Assembly (NCBI GenBank): GCA_003155655.1
Contig: PMDS01000032.1
Span: forward strand, 1-64,000
Source of the DNA: Melioribacter sp.
GTDB taxonomy: Bacteria; Bacteroidota; Ignavibacteria; Ignavibacteriales; Melioribacteraceae
DNA: 64,000 bases
Reading direction: 5' to 3'
The translations under genes were made by a program, and so were the position numbers. Below are positions 25,407-35,030 of this stretch, in pieces; within the stretch, counting starts at the first letter, position 1; each line of letters begins with the position of its first letter. The notes beneath the pieces are model-generated. The model saw nothing but the letters and a program-made list of their open reading frames with translations, was not told the DNA's origin and made no database searches.

Positions 25407-26477
25407 ATGGATTTATACGATAAGCTAAAATCAATAAAAGAAAAGTACGATAGAATTAATGAGCAGCTTGCTGATCCCCAAAATCTATATGATCAGGCAA
25501 AGCTGATCTCGCTTAGCAAGGAAAGGAGCGAACTTATTGATTTAGTAAATGCTTACAATGAATATGATGCGCTGGTTAATAACATCAAGGGAAACCAGGA
25601 AATTATAGACAGCGGGGAAGACAAAGAGCTTGCAGAGATTGCCGAAAATGAACTGAATGAATTAAGAGCCAAAAGGGACACGATGGAAGAAAGAATAAAA
25701 TTCCTTTTGGTTCCCAAGGATCCCGATGATGATAAGAACGTAATTATTGAAATTCGTGCCGGAACCGGCGGTGATGAAGCCGGGTTGTTTGCGGCAGACC
25801 TTTACAGGATGTATTCCCGCTATGCTGAAATACGCGGCTGGAAAAAGGAAATTATTGATGTTAGCGACACAGGCATTGGTGGAATTAAAGAGGTTGTTTT
25901 CAGCCTTGTTGGAGAAAGTGTTTTTGCGGATATGAAATTTGAAAGCGGCGTCCACCGGGTTCAACGTGTGCCTGCAACTGAAGCTAATGGGCGTGTACAT
26001 ACTTCCGCTGCTTCAGTAGTAGCTTTACCGGAAGTTGAAGATGTAGAAGTAAATATTGATCCAAGTGAATTACGCATTGATGTTTATAGAAGCGGCGGCG
26101 CCGGCGGGCAAAACGTTAATAAAGTGGAAACAGCAATTCGTATAACGCATCTTCCAACAGGTCTTGTTGTACAATGCCAGGATGAACGTTCGCAGTTAAA
26201 GAACAGGCAAAAGGCTATGAAAGTATTGAAAGCAAGACTGTATGATATGAAGCTTCAAGAGCAAAACAGTGAGATTGCCGCTGCGCGTAAACTGATGGTA
26301 AAGCGCGGAGACAGGAGTGATAAGATCAGGACGTATAACTTTCCTCAAAATAGAGTAACAGATCACAGAATAGGCTTAACACTTTATAATCTTTCAGAAA
26401 TAATTGAGGGGGATTTAAATGAGCTTGTTGAAAAATTAAAACTTGCTGATAGAGCAGAAAGACTTCAAGCCGGTTAA
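25407..26477 (+). CDS. prfA: Peptide chain release factor 1
   Basis: RF1 reads UAA and UAG and triggers peptide release. The 356-residue product has the GGQ motif in [14 protein letters not shown] (about residue 230) and the RF1-type codon-recognition tripeptide PAT in [16 protein letters not shown] (about 190), which separates it from RF2 (SPF). The N-terminal helical domain 1 is complete. The gene stands alone after 111 bases of spacer and converges on a small membrane-protein gene, with the stops overlapping by four bases. Confidence 0.97.
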   Translation: MDLYDKLKSIKEKYDRINEQLADPQNLYDQAKLISLSKERSELIDLVNAYNEYDALVNNIKGNQEIIDSGEDKELAEIAENELNELRAKRDTMEERIKFLLVPKDPDDDKNVIIEIRAGTGGDEAGLFAADLYRMYSRYAEIRGWKKEIIDVSDTGIGGIKEVVFSLVGESVFADMKFESGVHRVQRVPATEANGRVHTSAASVVALPEVEDVEVNIDPSELRIDVYRSGGAGGQNVNKVETAIRITHLPTGLVVQCQDERSQLKNRQKAMKVLKARLYDMKLQEQNSEIAAARKLMVKRGDRSDKIRTYNFPQNRVTDHRIGLTLYNLSEIIEGDLNELVEKLKLADRAERLQAG

Positions 26478-26707
26478 AATTTTTTTATTGTGAACTGTTC
26501 AAAGTGTTTAACCAGGAAGAGAAAGCCAAATCCAATCAGCGAGAGCAAAAAATCTTTCAAATCAATCTGGAATGAATCATTCTGCCCGCTCAAAAAGTCA
26601 AACAATTTTATTAGTATAATAAGCAGAAATAAAATTAGGAATCCTATTAAACCAGCACCAAGAGAGTTTAAGTAATGTTTATATGGGCTTTGCTCTATTT
26701 TTATCAT
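26474..26707 (-). CDS. Small two-helix membrane protein, unknown function
   Basis: I do not recognise this 77-residue protein. It has two hydrophobic segments (about residues 17-36 and 51-66) separated by a polar, acidic loop, so a hairpin in the inner membrane is likely. A perfect AAAGGAGG lies seven bases before the ATG, which strongly supports expression and is unusual in this window. Its stop overlaps the convergent prfA stop by four bases. There are no clear partners. The 169 bases upstream hold no gene. Confidence 0.72.
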   Translation of the reverse strand: MIKIEQSPYKHYLNSLGAGLIGFLILFLLIILIKLFDFLSGQNDSFQIDLKDFLLSLIGFGFLFLVKHFEQFTIKKF

Positions 26708-26876
26708 AAATTCCTCCTTTAATAGTCTAGAATAAAAAAAAGTAAACTAGTACTATGTGATATTCTTCACATAAGGAGTTAAATGACATTATATCAAATA
26801 ACAAAAAATTTTAAAAGAAAGTTTTATGAAGCTATTGTAATTACTGAATTGATCAAAAATAAAGTTTTATAGAAGG

Positions 26877-27860
26877 TTATTTTATTAAGAAATTACTTTT
26901 AAGCACCACATTTTTATTTTGCGTTGTTAATGAAAAGTTAAACCCATCATAAAGAGAAAACGCACCACGTTCGCCATTTTTATTAAGAGCCAGATAACCT
27001 ATTTGAATATCCTTTTCATTTCTTGAATTTTTATAAATTCTTTGAATAGCAAACTCACAAGCTTTTTGAGGGGAAAGACCTTCGCGCATTTTTTCAACAA
27101 TTAAAAAACTTCCAAGAGTTTTCATTACAAATTCACCATTTCCGGTTGCAACCGCACCGCCAACTTCATTATCAACAAACATTGCCGCGCCAATAATAGG
27201 AGAATCTCCAACCCTTCCATGAATTTTAAAAGCAAGACCACTAGTAGAAACACCTCCGCTCATGTTATTTGATTTATCAATGGCAAGCAATCCAATTGTA
27301 TCGTGATTTTTTGAATCCACCCTGTAAGCACCATGCGGGAATTCCTTTTTCCACTCAAGCCAGGCTTTACGTGAATCCTCAGTAAGTAAATTCTCCTCTT
27401 TAAATCCGTTAGCAAGAGCGAATTTTTTAGCGCCATCGCCGACAAGCATAACATGCTTAGTCTTTTGCATAACAAGTTTAGCAACAGAAATAGGATTTTT
27501 AATCCCCTCAATAGCTGCAACGGAACCTGCATTTCCCTTCCAGTCCATTATTGAAGCATCCAGTGTTACAATTCCATCTTCATCGGGCAGTCCGCCATAA
27601 CCAACAGTATTAATGCCCGGATCATTTTCAATAACATTAATTCCTGCTTCAATAGAGTCTAAAGAATTAACATTTTTTTGTAACAAATCAAATGTTTTAG
27701 AGTTGGCATTAATACCAAAGTCCCAGGTCGATATTACAATTGGGCCGGGAGAATCAGCCGAAAATCTGCCAAACAGTTTAGAAGAAGAAAACTGACTGGT
27801 TAAAATACCGCCGCTTGTTATAACACCGGCTTTAACAAAATTTCTTCTGGTGATTTTCAT
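26877..27860 (-). CDS. Tat-exported N4-(beta-N-acetylglucosaminyl)-L-asparaginase (glycosylasparaginase)
   Basis: This Ntn-hydrolase family splits the GlcNAc-Asn bond of N-linked glycopeptides after self-cleavage before a nucleophilic Thr. The 327-residue protein has a twin-arginine leader (TRRNFVKAGVITSGG, Arg5-Arg6 region) and the autocleavage site HDTIGLLAI with Thr188. The binding segment GRVGDSPIIGAAMFVD and the Gly-rich block GGAVATGNGE follow. It lies one base after pseF at the end of the glycan locus and may share its transcript. Periplasmic location next to glycan genes suggests turnover of a glycoconjugate, though scavenging of external glycoproteins is equally possible. Confidence 0.9.
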   Translation of the reverse strand: MKITRRNFVKAGVITSGGILTSQFSSSKLFGRFSADSPGPIVISTWDFGINANSKTFDLLQKNVNSLDSIEAGINVIENDPGINTVGYGGLPDEDGIVTLDASIMDWKGNAGSVAAIEGIKNPISVAKLVMQKTKHVMLVGDGAKKFALANGFKEENLLTEDSRKAWLEWKKEFPHGAYRVDSKNHDTIGLLAIDKSNNMSGGVSTSGLAFKIHGRVGDSPIIGAAMFVDNEVGGAVATGNGEFVMKTLGSFLIVEKMREGLSPQKACEFAIQRIYKNSRNEKDIQIGYLALNKNGERGAFSLYDGFNFSLTTQNKNVVLKSNFLIK

Positions 27861-27861
27861 A

Positions 27862-28623
27862 TCACTCTCCCAGGTTTTTTTGTTTAACGGTCTGATTAAT
27901 TTTTATGAGTTCCGGCCGTATATCAAATAGCTTTAATATATCTTTTACCAAAAAAATATTGTTCCCATTATATAGAGAAATATAAATTTCCTTTATTAGC
28001 TCGAGGTCATCGTTAGTATCAACAGTCCATCTATGAAAGGAATAGTCTTTATCATTATAAAAATTTTTTAACGTAAAACATTCGGGATGCATGTAAATGT
28101 AAGGTGTAACATGTTCACGTTCATAAATCTCTTTAGCTTCACTAAATGTTTTTTGCAGCGCTTCAAAAGAAAAAATTTCAACATCCAACCCCCGGGGGAA
28201 TGTCCGTTCCAAAGTGTTGCTTAGATAATCCAATTTATATTTACAATTTTCAGCTTTGAAAAAATTAATCATATCGTCTAAAATTTCCGGGTCAATAACC
28301 GGACAGTCACTTGTAATTCTAATTATAATATCAACGTTAAATTTTTTTGCAGTTTCATAATAGCGTGAAAGAACATCTTCTGCGCTGCCCCTGTTGAAAT
28401 GAATATTATTCTCAACGCAGAAATTTTCTATCTGGTCATCTTCAGAATTTGTAGTTGTTGCAATAATAACATCATTGATCATTTTGGAATGTGTTAACCT
28501 GTTCCAAACATGCCATAATATGGGCTTGCCGGAAATCAACCTAATAATCTTACCGGGCAAACGTGTTGATCCAAACCGTGCTTGTATAATAGCGGCAATA
28601 TTCATTTTAGCGTTATTGTTCAA
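27862..28623 (-). CDS. pseF: Pseudaminic acid cytidylyltransferase (SpsF/NeuA-type)
   Basis: PseF activates pseudaminic acid with CTP to give CMP-Pse, the last step of the pathway. The 253-residue protein begins IIQARFGSTRLPGKIIRLI, the CTP-binding signature of the acylneuraminate cytidylyltransferase family in its SpsF form, with the Asp-containing segment RITSDCPVIDPEI near residue 100. It overlaps the pseI gene by 11 bases and follows it in transcription order, which fixes the substrate as Pse rather than KDO or sialic acid. That assignment is by context. Confidence 0.88.
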   Translation of the reverse strand: MNNNAKMNIAAIIQARFGSTRLPGKIIRLISGKPILWHVWNRLTHSKMINDVIIATTTNSEDDQIENFCVENNIHFNRGSAEDVLSRYYETAKKFNVDIIIRITSDCPVIDPEILDDMINFFKAENCKYKLDYLSNTLERTFPRGLDVEIFSFEALQKTFSEAKEIYEREHVTPYIYMHPECFTLKNFYNDKDYSFHRWTVDTNDDLELIKEIYISLYNGNNIFLVKDILKLFDIRPELIKINQTVKQKNLGE

Positions 28624-29671
28624 TCAAATTCCAGCTTAACGGGGTTCCTCTTCCAACATCCTGTTTAGCCTTTTTGCCAAGAATATCTTTGAGATATTTA
28701 GGAGGCAGACCATTAGATGGACGAATGGAACGAATATTTTCTTCAGTGAATATTTCACCGGCACGAATATCTTTTACAACAAATAATGAGCGGGCAAATG
28801 AACGGCTGCGTTTTATCTTATCCGTGAGTTCAAAAGTTACTTTGCCCAAAGCTTTTTCAACTTTGCGGATTTCATCAACCATTGTTTTAAATTCAGCAGG
28901 CTCAAGAGAAAAGGATGAATCGGGTCCGCCAAGTTTTCTATCTAAAATAAAATGCTTTTCAATTAATTTAGCCCCAACAGCGGCCGCAGTAACCGGCACA
29001 GTTGATCCAACGGAATGATCAGAAAGGCCTACAATGCAATTGAATTTTTCAGCAAGCGCCGGAATAGTTTTTAAATTGGCATCTTCAATTTTTGCGGGAT
29101 ATTCCGACGTGCATTTTAAAAGAGCAATCTGTTTATTCCCTGATTTCTTACAGGCTTCAATTGCATCTTTTATTTCTTCTTCGGAAGCTATCCCAGTTGA
29201 AATGATTACAGGTTTTCCTTTTGACGCAGTGTATTCTATTAATGGAATGTCAACTATTTCGAAAGAAGCTATTTTATAAGCCGGCACATTTAATTTTTCC
29301 AGGAAGTCTACCGCGCTTTTATCAAAAGGGGATGAAAAGCAAACAAGACCCAAATCCCCGGCAATTTGCATAAGTTTGGGCTGCCATTCCCACGGGGTAT
29401 ATGCCTGCTGGTAAAGTTTGTATAGAGTTGCTCCATCCCAGATTGTACCCTGCTGAATTTTGAAGTAATCGTTGCTGCTGTCTATAGTCAGAGTATCAGC
29501 TGTATATGTTTGAAGTTTTACTGCATCGGCACCGCATTCTTTTATAGCTTTTATTGAGTCAACAGCAACGTTGTAGTCTTGATTATGGTTCGCCGAGAGT
29601 TCTGCAATGATAAATGCAGGCGAATCATTATCAATAATTCTTTCTTTAATTTTAATAAACGGCTTAGACAT
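28613..29671 (-). CDS. pseI: Pseudaminic acid synthase (NeuB family)
   Basis: PseI condenses 2,4-diacetamido-2,4,6-trideoxy-L-altrose with phosphoenolpyruvate. The 352-residue protein has the NeuB TIM barrel (FIIAELSANHNQDYNVA near residue 20, KLQTYTADTLT, GLSDHSVG near 220) and a C-terminal SAF/antifreeze-like domain (about 295-352, VVKDIRAGEIFTEENIRSIRP). The PNGLPPKY motif fits PseI. It sits between pseG-H and pseF in the order of the pathway. Ninety-four bases of noncoding DNA precede it. Confidence 0.93.
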   Translation of the reverse strand: MSKPFIKIKERIIDNDSPAFIIAELSANHNQDYNVAVDSIKAIKECGADAVKLQTYTADTLTIDSSNDYFKIQQGTIWDGATLYKLYQQAYTPWEWQPKLMQIAGDLGLVCFSSPFDKSAVDFLEKLNVPAYKIASFEIVDIPLIEYTASKGKPVIISTGIASEEEIKDAIEACKKSGNKQIALLKCTSEYPAKIEDANLKTIPALAEKFNCIVGLSDHSVGSTVPVTAAAVGAKLIEKHFILDRKLGGPDSSFSLEPAEFKTMVDEIRKVEKALGKVTFELTDKIKRSRSFARSLFVVKDIRAGEIFTEENIRSIRPSNGLPPKYLKDILGKKAKQDVGRGTPLSWNLIEQ

Positions 29672-29765
29672 AATTAGCCTTCAGTCTATTTAGTTCTTCC
29701 TGTAATGTTTTTACAGAAACCAATTACTTGAATGAGTAAGATTATTCTTCCACTGATTTCGGTTT

Positions 29766-31238
29766 TCATTTTTTTCGTATCATCTTGTAGACAAGATATT
29801 TTTCATCATCAATAGTTTCATTGTGAGAAAGAACATAATTTGCACTTGTAAAACTTTTTATCGAAGGGATGTTCTTTGGATTAATGTGAGCAAGGATATA
29901 ATCAACTTCTTTTCTTTCACCAAAACATTTGGAACTGGCAGTAGTAATCATGGGGGCAGAAAGGCCTTTTCCCCTAAAGTCTTTGTTTAAAGCTAAGCTT
30001 ATAATTGCAAAATTTTCTTTGATATCAAAACGTACTTGTCCTATAAACTCATCCGCAGAATTAAACGCCAATTTAAAAATAGTATTAGGGTCGGCAATTT
30101 TTTTATTGTACCAATCAACATGTTCTTTCCAAACAATCGGGCTTTGATTGATTGAATTAAGGCGTACAATTCTTTCGTTAGCCAGGTTAAAAATATTATT
30201 TACATCTTTAAGTATTGCAGCGCGGAAATAAAAGCCCTGGTTTTTCGAAATTATTGTATCAACAAGAGATTGCACAATTCTTTTAGCACCAAGCCCGTCA
30301 ACTCTTTTCTTTCCAAGAGTAGCGAATTTTATCCGTTGTTCTCTTTTCTTATAAGCATTGAATGTAAGCTGCAAACGATTTTCGAGATTGACAGTTTGAG
30401 ACGTATATTCTGCAAGTAAGAATTCTTCTTTCAACCAGCCTGTAAGGTTATTTTTTTGATTGTCTGCGATCGAAATTGCAATTGTCGGCACACCAACGTG
30501 AGCAAGCTCAAAAATCGTTTGCCCTGCCGCTGAAACAGCAATATCACTATCGAGCATAATTTTGAACATTTCGGCTGCAGATGGAGAACTAAAAATCTCA
30601 GTATTTTTATCTTTTAGTTCATTTATCTGTTCAACATTTTCAAAACCGCTGCCAACGACAACATATTTTTTTAAATCGGGATAATTTCTAACAAACATTC
30701 TAAGCATTCTGGGTGTCATGTTTTGGGTATCTTGACCTCCAAATGTAATAAGAACAGTCTGGATCTCAGGCTTGATAGCTTTCTCTTTTGTCTGCCAAAA
30801 ATCTTTTCTGAGCGGGACGTATTTAGGACCTAATAAGTAAGTTAGACCAGCTCTGGGTTCATATTTCATCTGTTCTGCATTTATAGCGCCATTAATAACT
30901 ACCCCGGAAGGATATTCAATTCTCATGTTATCATCAATAAAAACCGGGAGAGCAGTTATGGAAGAAATTTTATCATAAAACTCTTTAGAAGCCTGATAAG
31001 AATCAACAATTATTATATCACTGCTGTTTATTTTATCAAATAATAGATCAGAATTTTCTATCCAATTAATCAATTCATAATTAGTATTCAGTAAAAAAGA
31101 TTTACAAGCTTCGTCTCCATTAACATAAATAGTTGGGGTAAGATTTCTTTCTTCAAATGCCTGATAAATAGATTGGCATCTTGTTAAGTGCCCATACCCA
31201 GTACTATGAAATCCTTCAGTAATGATAGATGTTTTCAT
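29766..31238 (-). CDS. PseG-PseH fusion: UDP-sugar hydrolase plus 4-amino N-acetyltransferase
   Basis: Two pathway steps are joined in 490 residues. Residues 1-330 are PseG, a GT-B fold hydrolase that removes UDP, with the motif GYGHLTRC and His17 at the position of the proposed C. jejuni catalytic His, plus SAAGQTIFELAHVGVPTIAI near 236. Residues 336-490 are a GNAT domain (RAAILKD, then the acetyl-CoA loop FRGKGLSAPM near 430), matching PseH, which acetylates the 4-amino group before hydrolysis. In Campylobacter and Helicobacter these are separate proteins. It follows pseC by nine bases. Confidence 0.92.
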   Translation of the reverse strand: MKTSIITEGFHSTGYGHLTRCQSIYQAFEERNLTPTIYVNGDEACKSFLLNTNYELINWIENSDLLFDKINSSDIIIVDSYQASKEFYDKISSITALPVFIDDNMRIEYPSGVVINGAINAEQMKYEPRAGLTYLLGPKYVPLRKDFWQTKEKAIKPEIQTVLITFGGQDTQNMTPRMLRMFVRNYPDLKKYVVVGSGFENVEQINELKDKNTEIFSSPSAAEMFKIMLDSDIAVSAAGQTIFELAHVGVPTIAISIADNQKNNLTGWLKEEFLLAEYTSQTVNLENRLQLTFNAYKKREQRIKFATLGKKRVDGLGAKRIVQSLVDTIISKNQGFYFRAAILKDVNNIFNLANERIVRLNSINQSPIVWKEHVDWYNKKIADPNTIFKLAFNSADEFIGQVRFDIKENFAIISLALNKDFRGKGLSAPMITTASSKCFGERKEVDYILAHINPKNIPSIKSFTSANYVLSHNETIDDEKYLVYKMIRKK

Positions 31239-31247
31239 CTTAGGTTC

Positions 31248-32435
31248 TCAAAGATTTTCTAAAATTGTTTCGGTAATGTAAATTAGATCTTCTACCCTGA
31301 GAGAAGGATAAACAGGAATTGAAATCTCGCGTTCATAAAACTTTTCTGCTATAGGGAAGTCACCAACTTTAAATCCGTAATTTTTTCTATAGAATGGCTG
31401 TAAGTGTACGGGAACGTAATGAACCTGTAAAGAAATATTATTCTTTTTCATTTTTGCAAAAAAATCTTTCTTAGAAATTTGCAATTCATCAAATTTAATT
31501 TGCAGGGGATAAAGATGGTAAGCATGCTTTGAATCTTTTGAAACACCCGGTATAATGAAACGTGCATCATTGCAAAAGAAATTATCATAATACTTTGCTA
31601 TAAGTCTTCTTTTTTCAATAAAGGAGTCGATTTTTTTTAATTGGCTTATTCCCAATGCGCACTGGAAATCAGTAATTCTGTAATTAAATCCAATCTCATG
31701 CATTTCATAATACCAGGGGCCATCATTTTTTTCGAGTATATTCTCGTCTTTTGTAATGCCGTGAGTACGCAGAGTCTTAATATGCATATCCACTGTTTTA
31801 TCATTTGTTAATACAGCCCCACCTTCTCCGGTTGTAATATGCTTTACAGGATGGAAACTCAGGTTAACAGCATCGGCATAATTTGGTGCATATTTTAAGT
31901 CATTTTTATACTCTGCGCATAGTGCATGACAGTAGTCATTGACCAGTTGAAAACCATATTTTTCTTTTAAACTTTTTAACGCTTCCCAATTGCATGGATT
32001 ACCAGCGTAATCAACCGCAACAACAGCTTTAATTTTTTTATTTTGGGCGGAATATTGTTTTAGTTTGTCTTCAAGTTTATTGGGGTCTATTGTGTAAGTA
32101 GATTTTTCAATATCAACAAAAGTTGGTGTTGCCCCTACATAAACAGCACAATTTGCACTTGCTAAAAATGTAATCGGGGAAGTAATAACAACATCATCCT
32201 TTTTCCAACCAAGAGCCATTGCTATCAAGTGTAAACCGGCAGTTCCATTAGCAACGGCAGTTGCATATCTGCCTCCAAACTTTTGTACCAGCGCATTTTC
32301 AAAATTTTGAACTGCCGGACCCTGAGTAAGCCAGTCGGATTTTAGTGCGGCAATAACAGCAGCAATATCATCATCATCAATAGTTTGACGCCCATAGGAA
32401 AAGACCGGTTGTTGGTTGTTAGCTTTTGAATTCAT
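31248..32435 (-). CDS. pseC: UDP-4-amino-4,6-dideoxy-N-acetyl-beta-L-altrosamine transaminase
   Basis: PseC is the PLP aminotransferase that makes the 4-amino sugar from the PseB product. The 395 residues from the chosen Met hold the DegT/DnrJ/EryC1 fold: GTAGLHLIAMAL, NDYCHALCAEY, the PLP Lys in HPVKHITTGEGGA, and FNYRITDFQCALGISQL. The reading frame is open further upstream to 32630 and beyond, but those residues belong to a different family (see the pseudogene at 32436). I therefore place the start at the ATG at 32435, just before the conserved start FSYGRQTIDDDD. Whether the longer fusion is translated from 32630 is open. Confidence 0.9.
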   Translation of the reverse strand: MNSKANNQQPVFSYGRQTIDDDDIAAVIAALKSDWLTQGPAVQNFENALVQKFGGRYATAVANGTAGLHLIAMALGWKKDDVVITSPITFLASANCAVYVGATPTFVDIEKSTYTIDPNKLEDKLKQYSAQNKKIKAVVAVDYAGNPCNWEALKSLKEKYGFQLVNDYCHALCAEYKNDLKYAPNYADAVNLSFHPVKHITTGEGGAVLTNDKTVDMHIKTLRTHGITKDENILEKNDGPWYYEMHEIGFNYRITDFQCALGISQLKKIDSFIEKRRLIAKYYDNFFCNDARFIIPGVSKDSKHAYHLYPLQIKFDELQISKKDFFAKMKKNNISLQVHYVPVHLQPFYRKNYGFKVGDFPIAEKFYEREISIPVYPSLRVEDLIYITETILENL

Positions 32436-32797
32436 TTTTTTGCTTATTGAAGAAATTAAAGAATTAATTTTTTTACCTAACAGTACATAATTGCATTTAA
32501 AATTATTATAAATATCTTCTTTTAAATAACCCAAATCTTTGGCAAGAAGTAAATGATATTTCGTTTCTTCCAAAGAACCCCGGGCCATTATTAAAAAACT
32601 AATAAATTCCTTTTTGGAATATCTGTCCATACCCCCCGCAATATTAGCGGGAATTAACTGAGCAGATCTAATAATTTGCTGCGTTAAATAAAATCCTCAG
32701 CTTTTGGAAAAGACCTTACAGTTTTATATACCTCTAAAGTAAGTGAATGGGATAATTGCCAAATTTCCAAATCTTCAAAAGATTTGATCTTACTCAT
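32436..32797 (-). pseudogene. Frameshifted four-helix-bundle (S23/TIGR02436-type) gene running into pseC
   Basis: From an ATG at 32797 the first 37 codons read SKIKSFEDLEIW...RSFPKAEDFI, a normal start of the four-helix-bundle family first known from 23S rRNA intervening sequences. A stop occurs at 32686. Shifting frame at that point restores the family: LTQQIIRSAQLIPANIAGG, then KKEFISFLIMARGSLEET, then AKDLGYL. The restored frame has no stop of its own and continues in phase into pseC. So one frameshift broke the gene and loss of its stop fused its 3' half to pseC. Family function is poorly known. The intact copy would be about 120 residues. Confidence 0.85.
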
Positions 32798-32825
32798 TTA
32801 TTATCCACTAACCGATAACAAATAA

Positions 32826-33857
32826 CTAATGACCGGATACGTTTTCGTTAATTAATTTTCTTAGCTCATCAACACTCAAAAACCATTTGTTAGTACCGCT
32901 GTTATATTTAAAATCGGGCGCGCAGAATTTTCCAACTTTACTGTTGCTTGAGGTTCTAAATTTTTCAGTATCCCAAAGGTTGAGCTTATTATTATCTCCA
33001 AGCTGAACAGAGGGAAGTATTACAAAATAATTTTCAAATTCAATAGTATTCATTGCATCAGCTTCTGTAATCATTTCTTCGTGTATTTTTTCACCCGGTC
33101 TTATACCAACTTCTTCAATTTTACAATCCGGGGCAACTGCTTTTGCAAGGTCAATAATGTTAAAAGACGGAATTTTAGGTACAAACAACTCTCCTCCCCA
33201 CATTTTATCTAAACAGAATAATACAAAATCTACTCCTTCTTGAAGAGTAATATTAAACCTAGTCATTCTTTTATCAGTAATTGGAAGTGAACCGCTCTTT
33301 TTCTTGTCCATAAAGAAGGGAATAACCGAACCGCGGCTTCCCATAACATTTCCATAGCGAACAACAGAAAATTTTATATCGTGCTTGCCCTTATAATTAT
33401 TAGCAGCAGTAAATAATTTATCCGAAGTCAGTTTAGTGGCGCCGTAAAGATTAATCGGGGCTGCGGCCTTATCGGTGCTTAATGCAATAACTTTTTTAAC
33501 TCCACATTCAAAGCAGGCATCAATTACATTTTGCCCGCCGATTATATTTGTCTTAACGGCTTCAAAAGGATTATACTCTGCGGCAGGCACCTGCTTGAGA
33601 GCCGCTGCATGAATAACAATATCGACCTCCTCCATGGCGCGTGTTAACCTTTTTTCTTCCCTCACGTCTCCAATAAAATAGCGTAAAAGAACACCATCCT
33701 TTCTAAAACGTTCTTCCTGCTGCATTTCGAACTGCTTAAGTTCATCACGGCTGTAAATAATTATCTTTTTAGGATTGAAACGATTAAGGACAGTTTCAAT
33801 AAATTTTTTACCGAACGAACCCGTTCCTCCTGTTATAAGGATAGTTTTACCATCCAT
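32826..33857 (-). CDS. pseB: UDP-N-acetylglucosamine 4,6-dehydratase (inverting)
   Basis: PseB starts the pseudaminic acid pathway by dehydrating UDP-GlcNAc with C5 inversion. The 343-residue SDR protein has the NAD(P) motif TGGTGSFGKKF at residues 9-19, the YSRDELKQFEMQQ segment typical of PseB/FlaA1, and the active-site region ALSTDKAAAPINLYGATK that supplies Asp, Lys and Tyr. Lack of N-terminal membrane helices separates it from the long WbpM-type dehydratases. It is the first pse gene in transcription order. Confidence 0.94.
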   Translation of the reverse strand: MDGKTILITGGTGSFGKKFIETVLNRFNPKKIIIYSRDELKQFEMQQEERFRKDGVLLRYFIGDVREEKRLTRAMEEVDIVIHAAALKQVPAAEYNPFEAVKTNIIGGQNVIDACFECGVKKVIALSTDKAAAPINLYGATKLTSDKLFTAANNYKGKHDIKFSVVRYGNVMGSRGSVIPFFMDKKKSGSLPITDKRMTRFNITLQEGVDFVLFCLDKMWGGELFVPKIPSFNIIDLAKAVAPDCKIEEVGIRPGEKIHEEMITEADAMNTIEFENYFVILPSVQLGDNNKLNLWDTEKFRTSSNSKVGKFCAPDFKYNSGTNKWFLSVDELRKLINENVSGH

Positions 33858-33958
33858 AATACCCTCTATTAACTAAAAACAAATTTATGAAAATTATTAC
33901 TCTATTTAGCTGAAAATAAAAAATCCGGAATTAAATATTTATCTGCATATTATTCTGA

Positions 33959-35017
33959 TTAATTCTTTTTGAGAATAACCCAGACTACCGGAGAAATTAA
34001 ATCCATTGGCGTTAAACTTACAAAATGCTCTTTTGCCTCTTCAAAACAGTGATTATTAAAAATAGAAAGATGAGCCTTTTTTACAAATGGAATAATTGTT
34101 AAAACTTTCAAGCCTGCTTTTTGGGCAGAATTTTCTAAATCCTTCATAGTTAAACGGTTTAGACTATTTTTATAAAAACTTTCAGCCAGTTGAATTTCAT
34201 TGGATCTAAATTCTTTAAGATATCTTTGAAAATCATTCTCGTTTAAACGGCAGTGACCCCACGGGAAATCAAGCGTGCATAAACTATGCCCGCCGTTGAA
34301 ACTGAAGAAAGGATTGTATTCGTGGAAGGCTATTCCATTTTTCTTAAGAATCCTGCTCATATTGTTGAGAGCTGAATCAACATCAATAATGTGCTCAAGA
34401 GTTTCCCAACTCGCAATAACATCAAAGGAGTTTTCTTTGATATTAGAATTTGAAATATCATCCTCGATGAATTTCACTTTATTATCGATTGCCTGTCTAT
34501 CTTTTTCCTTGAATATATTTTTTACAGATCCGCGCAGCTTGTCCAAATAATTATCCACTTCTTTTTTCTCATTAGCCTCCAGTTGTTTTTCATAGTAAAA
34601 TGAAACATCAGACCCGGTAACATTTGAGCAACCCTCGCGGCAAAGCAAAAAAGTTTTCATTCCGTTGTGGCAGCCCACTTCCAGTACTGATTTATCCTTA
34701 AGATCAAAATTGAACGAATGAAGCGCTCTTTTAAAACTTCTTATATTTCTTTCTGCTTCCACAAGATTAATTTTAAGCTCAGTCCCGGAAGGAATTCTGT
34801 TTGTTTTTTTAGGATCAAACATTGACTGCCAACCGGGCTTAATTCTATCTCTCAATCCGGCATATAATTCATGTTTTCTTCCGGATGAATCAGTGAACGT
34901 GCCAATTACATTTTTATTATAGTGAAAATTTTCTTCAAGCAAATTTGTAATTACCGGTTCTATATATTTTTTTGCAAGAGGAGAGCTTTTTAATTTTGAA
35001 AGTAAACGAGTAATCAT
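33959..35017 (-). CDS. Class I SAM-dependent methyltransferase
   Basis: The 352-residue protein has the Rossmann SAM motif SVLEVGCHNGMKTFLLC near residue 107, an acidic motif II region, and SFDVIASWETLEHIID near 200, the post-motif block of small-molecule methyltransferases. Segments before and after the core are not recognisable. Position inside the glycan locus, right after the DUF115-like gene and before pseB, suggests it methylates a sugar or a glycan end, possibly capping chain growth. That is inference. Confidence 0.82.
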   Translation of the reverse strand: MITRLLSKLKSSPLAKKYIEPVITNLLEENFHYNKNVIGTFTDSSGRKHELYAGLRDRIKPGWQSMFDPKKTNRIPSGTELKINLVEAERNIRSFKRALHSFNFDLKDKSVLEVGCHNGMKTFLLCREGCSNVTGSDVSFYYEKQLEANEKKEVDNYLDKLRGSVKNIFKEKDRQAIDNKVKFIEDDISNSNIKENSFDVIASWETLEHIIDVDSALNNMSRILKKNGIAFHEYNPFFSFNGGHSLCTLDFPWGHCRLNENDFQRYLKEFRSNEIQLAESFYKNSLNRLTMKDLENSAQKAGLKVLTIIPFVKKAHLSIFNNHCFEEAKEHFVSLTPMDLISPVVWVILKKN

Positions 35018-35030
35018 AATAGGCAGTTAA

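Noticed and set aside
32436-32630. Longer pseC with 65 extra N-terminal residues
   Set aside because: Those residues match the four-helix-bundle family, not aminotransferases; they come from a broken upstream gene.
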